A stretch of DNA of 12,142 nt from an uncultured Oscillospiraceae bacterium. GTDB taxonomy: Bacteria; Bacillota; Clostridia; Oscillospirales; Oscillospiraceae. The notes beneath the pieces are model-generated. The model was not told the origin of the DNA. It did no database searches and worked only from the letters and a program-made list of their open reading frames with translations. The stretch spans positions 1-12,142 of the forward strand of contig CAKTMF010000018.1 in NCBI GenBank assembly GCA_934573855.1, written 5' to 3'. Position 1 is the stretch's first letter. Each line of letters opens with the position of its first letter. Positions 10,874 through 12,142 of the stretch are shown one piece after another. Both the position numbers and the translations under genes were made by a program.

Positions 10874-12057
10874 TGATACATGCAGTACTCGGTAATCCAA
10901 ACCACCCGGAATACGGCGTTGCAACCATTCCGTTTCCTATCCCACATGACCGGTACGCACACTGCATGGAGCTGCTGGAGGCATTGGAAATTGGCGATGC
11001 AGTCAAAGCTGACTGCCAAGTGCAAGAGATCAATAGCTTTTATTCTGTGCTTAAGCACACGGAAAAGTTCACCGTCAATGTGGAGGAGTTAAACTATCTT
11101 GCCAAGCGGCTGGATGGTTTCGATATGGGAGAAGCTACTCAGTTTCAGGCGATGGCACACAAACTGGAGCTTTCCGAGCTGAAGGATTTAATCAACCTGA
11201 CCTTCTGTTGTCAGGAAGCCACAGTTATTACAGATTTTTCTGACCTCGCCGCTGTTGGCCGTGACCACTACATGAACTTGCATGGCGGCTGCGCAACTGT
11301 TGCTGAGTTGGAAGCATTGAACGGTGAGGAAACAGCTCGGCGGCTCATTGAGAGCGGTAGCGGCACAGTCACGCCCTACGGTGTGGCCTATGATAACGGC
11401 ATGAAGCTGGAGCAGGTCTATGACGGGCAGTTTTTCCCCTGCTATTATTATGAGCCGCATGCCACTACGGTTGCGGTAACCTCCAAATCCGAGCCAGAGA
11501 ATACCGACAATATTACATGGCTATATCTTCCCATGGCACAGGAGGAGATCGACCGTGCTCTCCAGCGGGCAGGAATCACAGATTTCGCGGATTTGCGGCT
11601 TCGGCTGGAGGATAGTCAGCTGCCGAATGAAGTTAATGTGCTGCTGGATATGGAACATGAAAGCCTTGCAAATCTCAACGCACTGGCACAGGCAACAGAT
11701 GCACTTTCCACGGACGACATCAAGAAGCTGTGCGCTGTGGTAACGCTGGCAAAGCCTCAGAATGCAGAACAGGTCAAGAATCTTGCGGAGAATCTCGACC
11801 TGTTTGACTTTGCTCCAGACGCACATTCACCAGCAGAGTACGGAAAGTACATGATTCGGCAGTCCGGTCATTACGACTTCGACGAAAATTTAGATGAATT
11901 CTATGACTACGAAGGCTATGCCCAGCAGCACATAAACGACGAGGACGGTATGTTTACCGACCGGGGCTATATCGCCTACAAGGGGTATTTCAGCCTTGAG
12001 GAAATTATGGATGGTAGTCAAAGCAGCCACACGGAGATGGGAGGGATGAACTTATGA
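10870..12057 (+). CDS. ardA: ArdA-like antirestriction protein, double length
   Basis: The 395-residue acidic protein has a C-terminal part (about 215-395) resembling ArdA of Tn916: WLYLPMAQEEIDRAL, LANLNALAQATDAL, then AEYGKYMIRQSGHYDFDENLDEFYDYEGY and an end like that of ArdA (MFTDRGYIAY). ArdA is a DNA mimic that blocks type I restriction enzymes so that incoming conjugative DNA survives. Typical ArdA has about 165 residues. Here the N-terminal 140 residues also look ArdA-like (ATIPFPIPHDRYAHCMELLEAL, VEELNYLAKRL), suggesting an internal duplication or a known long clostridial form. AGGAGG lies 7 nt before the ATG at 10870; a second ATG follows at once. Codon use is more AT-rich than in the chromosomal genes to the left, as expected for acquired DNA. 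It overlaps the next gene by 4 nt. Confidence 0.8.
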   Translation: MMIHAVLGNPNHPEYGVATIPFPIPHDRYAHCMELLEALEIGDAVKADCQVQEINSFYSVLKHTEKFTVNVEELNYLAKRLDGFDMGEATQFQAMAHKLELSELKDLINLTFCCQEATVITDFSDLAAVGRDHYMNLHGGCATVAELEALNGEETARRLIESGSGTVTPYGVAYDNGMKLEQVYDGQFFPCYYYEPHATTVAVTSKSEPENTDNITWLYLPMAQEEIDRALQRAGITDFADLRLRLEDSQLPNEVNVLLDMEHESLANLNALAQATDALSTDDIKKLCAVVTLAKPQNAEQVKNLAENLDLFDFAPDAHSPAEYGKYMIRQSGHYDFDENLDEFYDYEGYAQQHINDEDGMFTDRGYIAYKGYFSLEEIMDGSQSSHTEMGGMNL

Positions 12058-12142
12058 GCGTTAACGCAAGAACAGAAGAATTTCAGCACCTTGAGCTGTT
12101 TGACAAGTTCGCATTATTCACCAACGCACGAATTGACCGCAC
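12054..12142 (+). CDS. Accessory gene of the mobile element, 5' part only
   Basis: The ATG at 12054 overlaps the ardA stop (ATGA) and has GGGAGGG 8 nt upstream. The visible 29 residues begin MSVNARTEEFQHLELFDKFAL and continue FTNARIDR before the window ends. From memory, this N-terminus is like accessory proteins found after ardA in clostridial conjugative elements (YodL/LPD28-like group). The assignment is tentative because the rest is missing. It is translationally coupled to ardA. Confidence 0.6.
   Translation, partial: MSVNARTEEFQHLELFDKFALFTNARIDR

Overview
The window looks like chromosomal DNA of a GC-rich, spore-forming member of the Clostridia, probably Oscillospiraceae/Ruminococcaceae. 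This is inferred from a clear Spo0A, strong purine-rich Shine-Dalgarno sites, tRNA genes with encoded CCA, and the start of a Firmicutes-type conjugative element. The species cannot be named from the sequence alone.

Left part (1-3890, minus strand). A tRNA-Asp/tRNA-Thr pair has its own promoter. Upstream of it lies a compact four-gene operon: an SPFH/band-7 membrane protein, a 65-residue ribbon-helix-helix (Arc-like) DNA-binding protein, an ABC ATPase and its large ABC-2-type permease. The operon starts from a well-formed promoter whose -10 box lies inside one of two tandem TGATATCA palindromes spaced 11 bp apart. This is a likely operator for the ribbon-helix-helix protein.

Middle part (3890-9490). 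A gene-poor stretch (3890-4374) holds a bidirectional terminator, a GC-rich 3' coding remnant and two strong hairpins. Next come spo0A (minus) and, divergently, a plus-strand set of signalling genes: a LytTR response regulator, a free-standing HPt protein and a hybrid histidine kinase with a dead receiver followed by a live one. Together they supply every step of a His-Asp-His-Asp phosphorelay right beside spo0A. The LytTR gene has a leader ending in a strong intrinsic terminator just before its ribosome binding site, which suggests attenuation.

Right part (9490-12142). A 385-bp non-coding stretch is packed with hairpins and partial copies of the 3' end of tRNA-Glu. It is followed by tRNA-Glu and tRNA-Met (minus, one promoter) and tRNA-Val (plus, its own promoter). 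Beyond the tRNA-Val terminator, base composition and gene content change to those of a conjugative or mobilizable element: two tandem leader terminators flanking a three-codon ORF with a strong Shine-Dalgarno, a small Cys-rich ORF broken by one in-frame TAA, a 395-residue double-length ArdA-like antirestriction protein, and the beginning of another accessory gene cut by the window edge.
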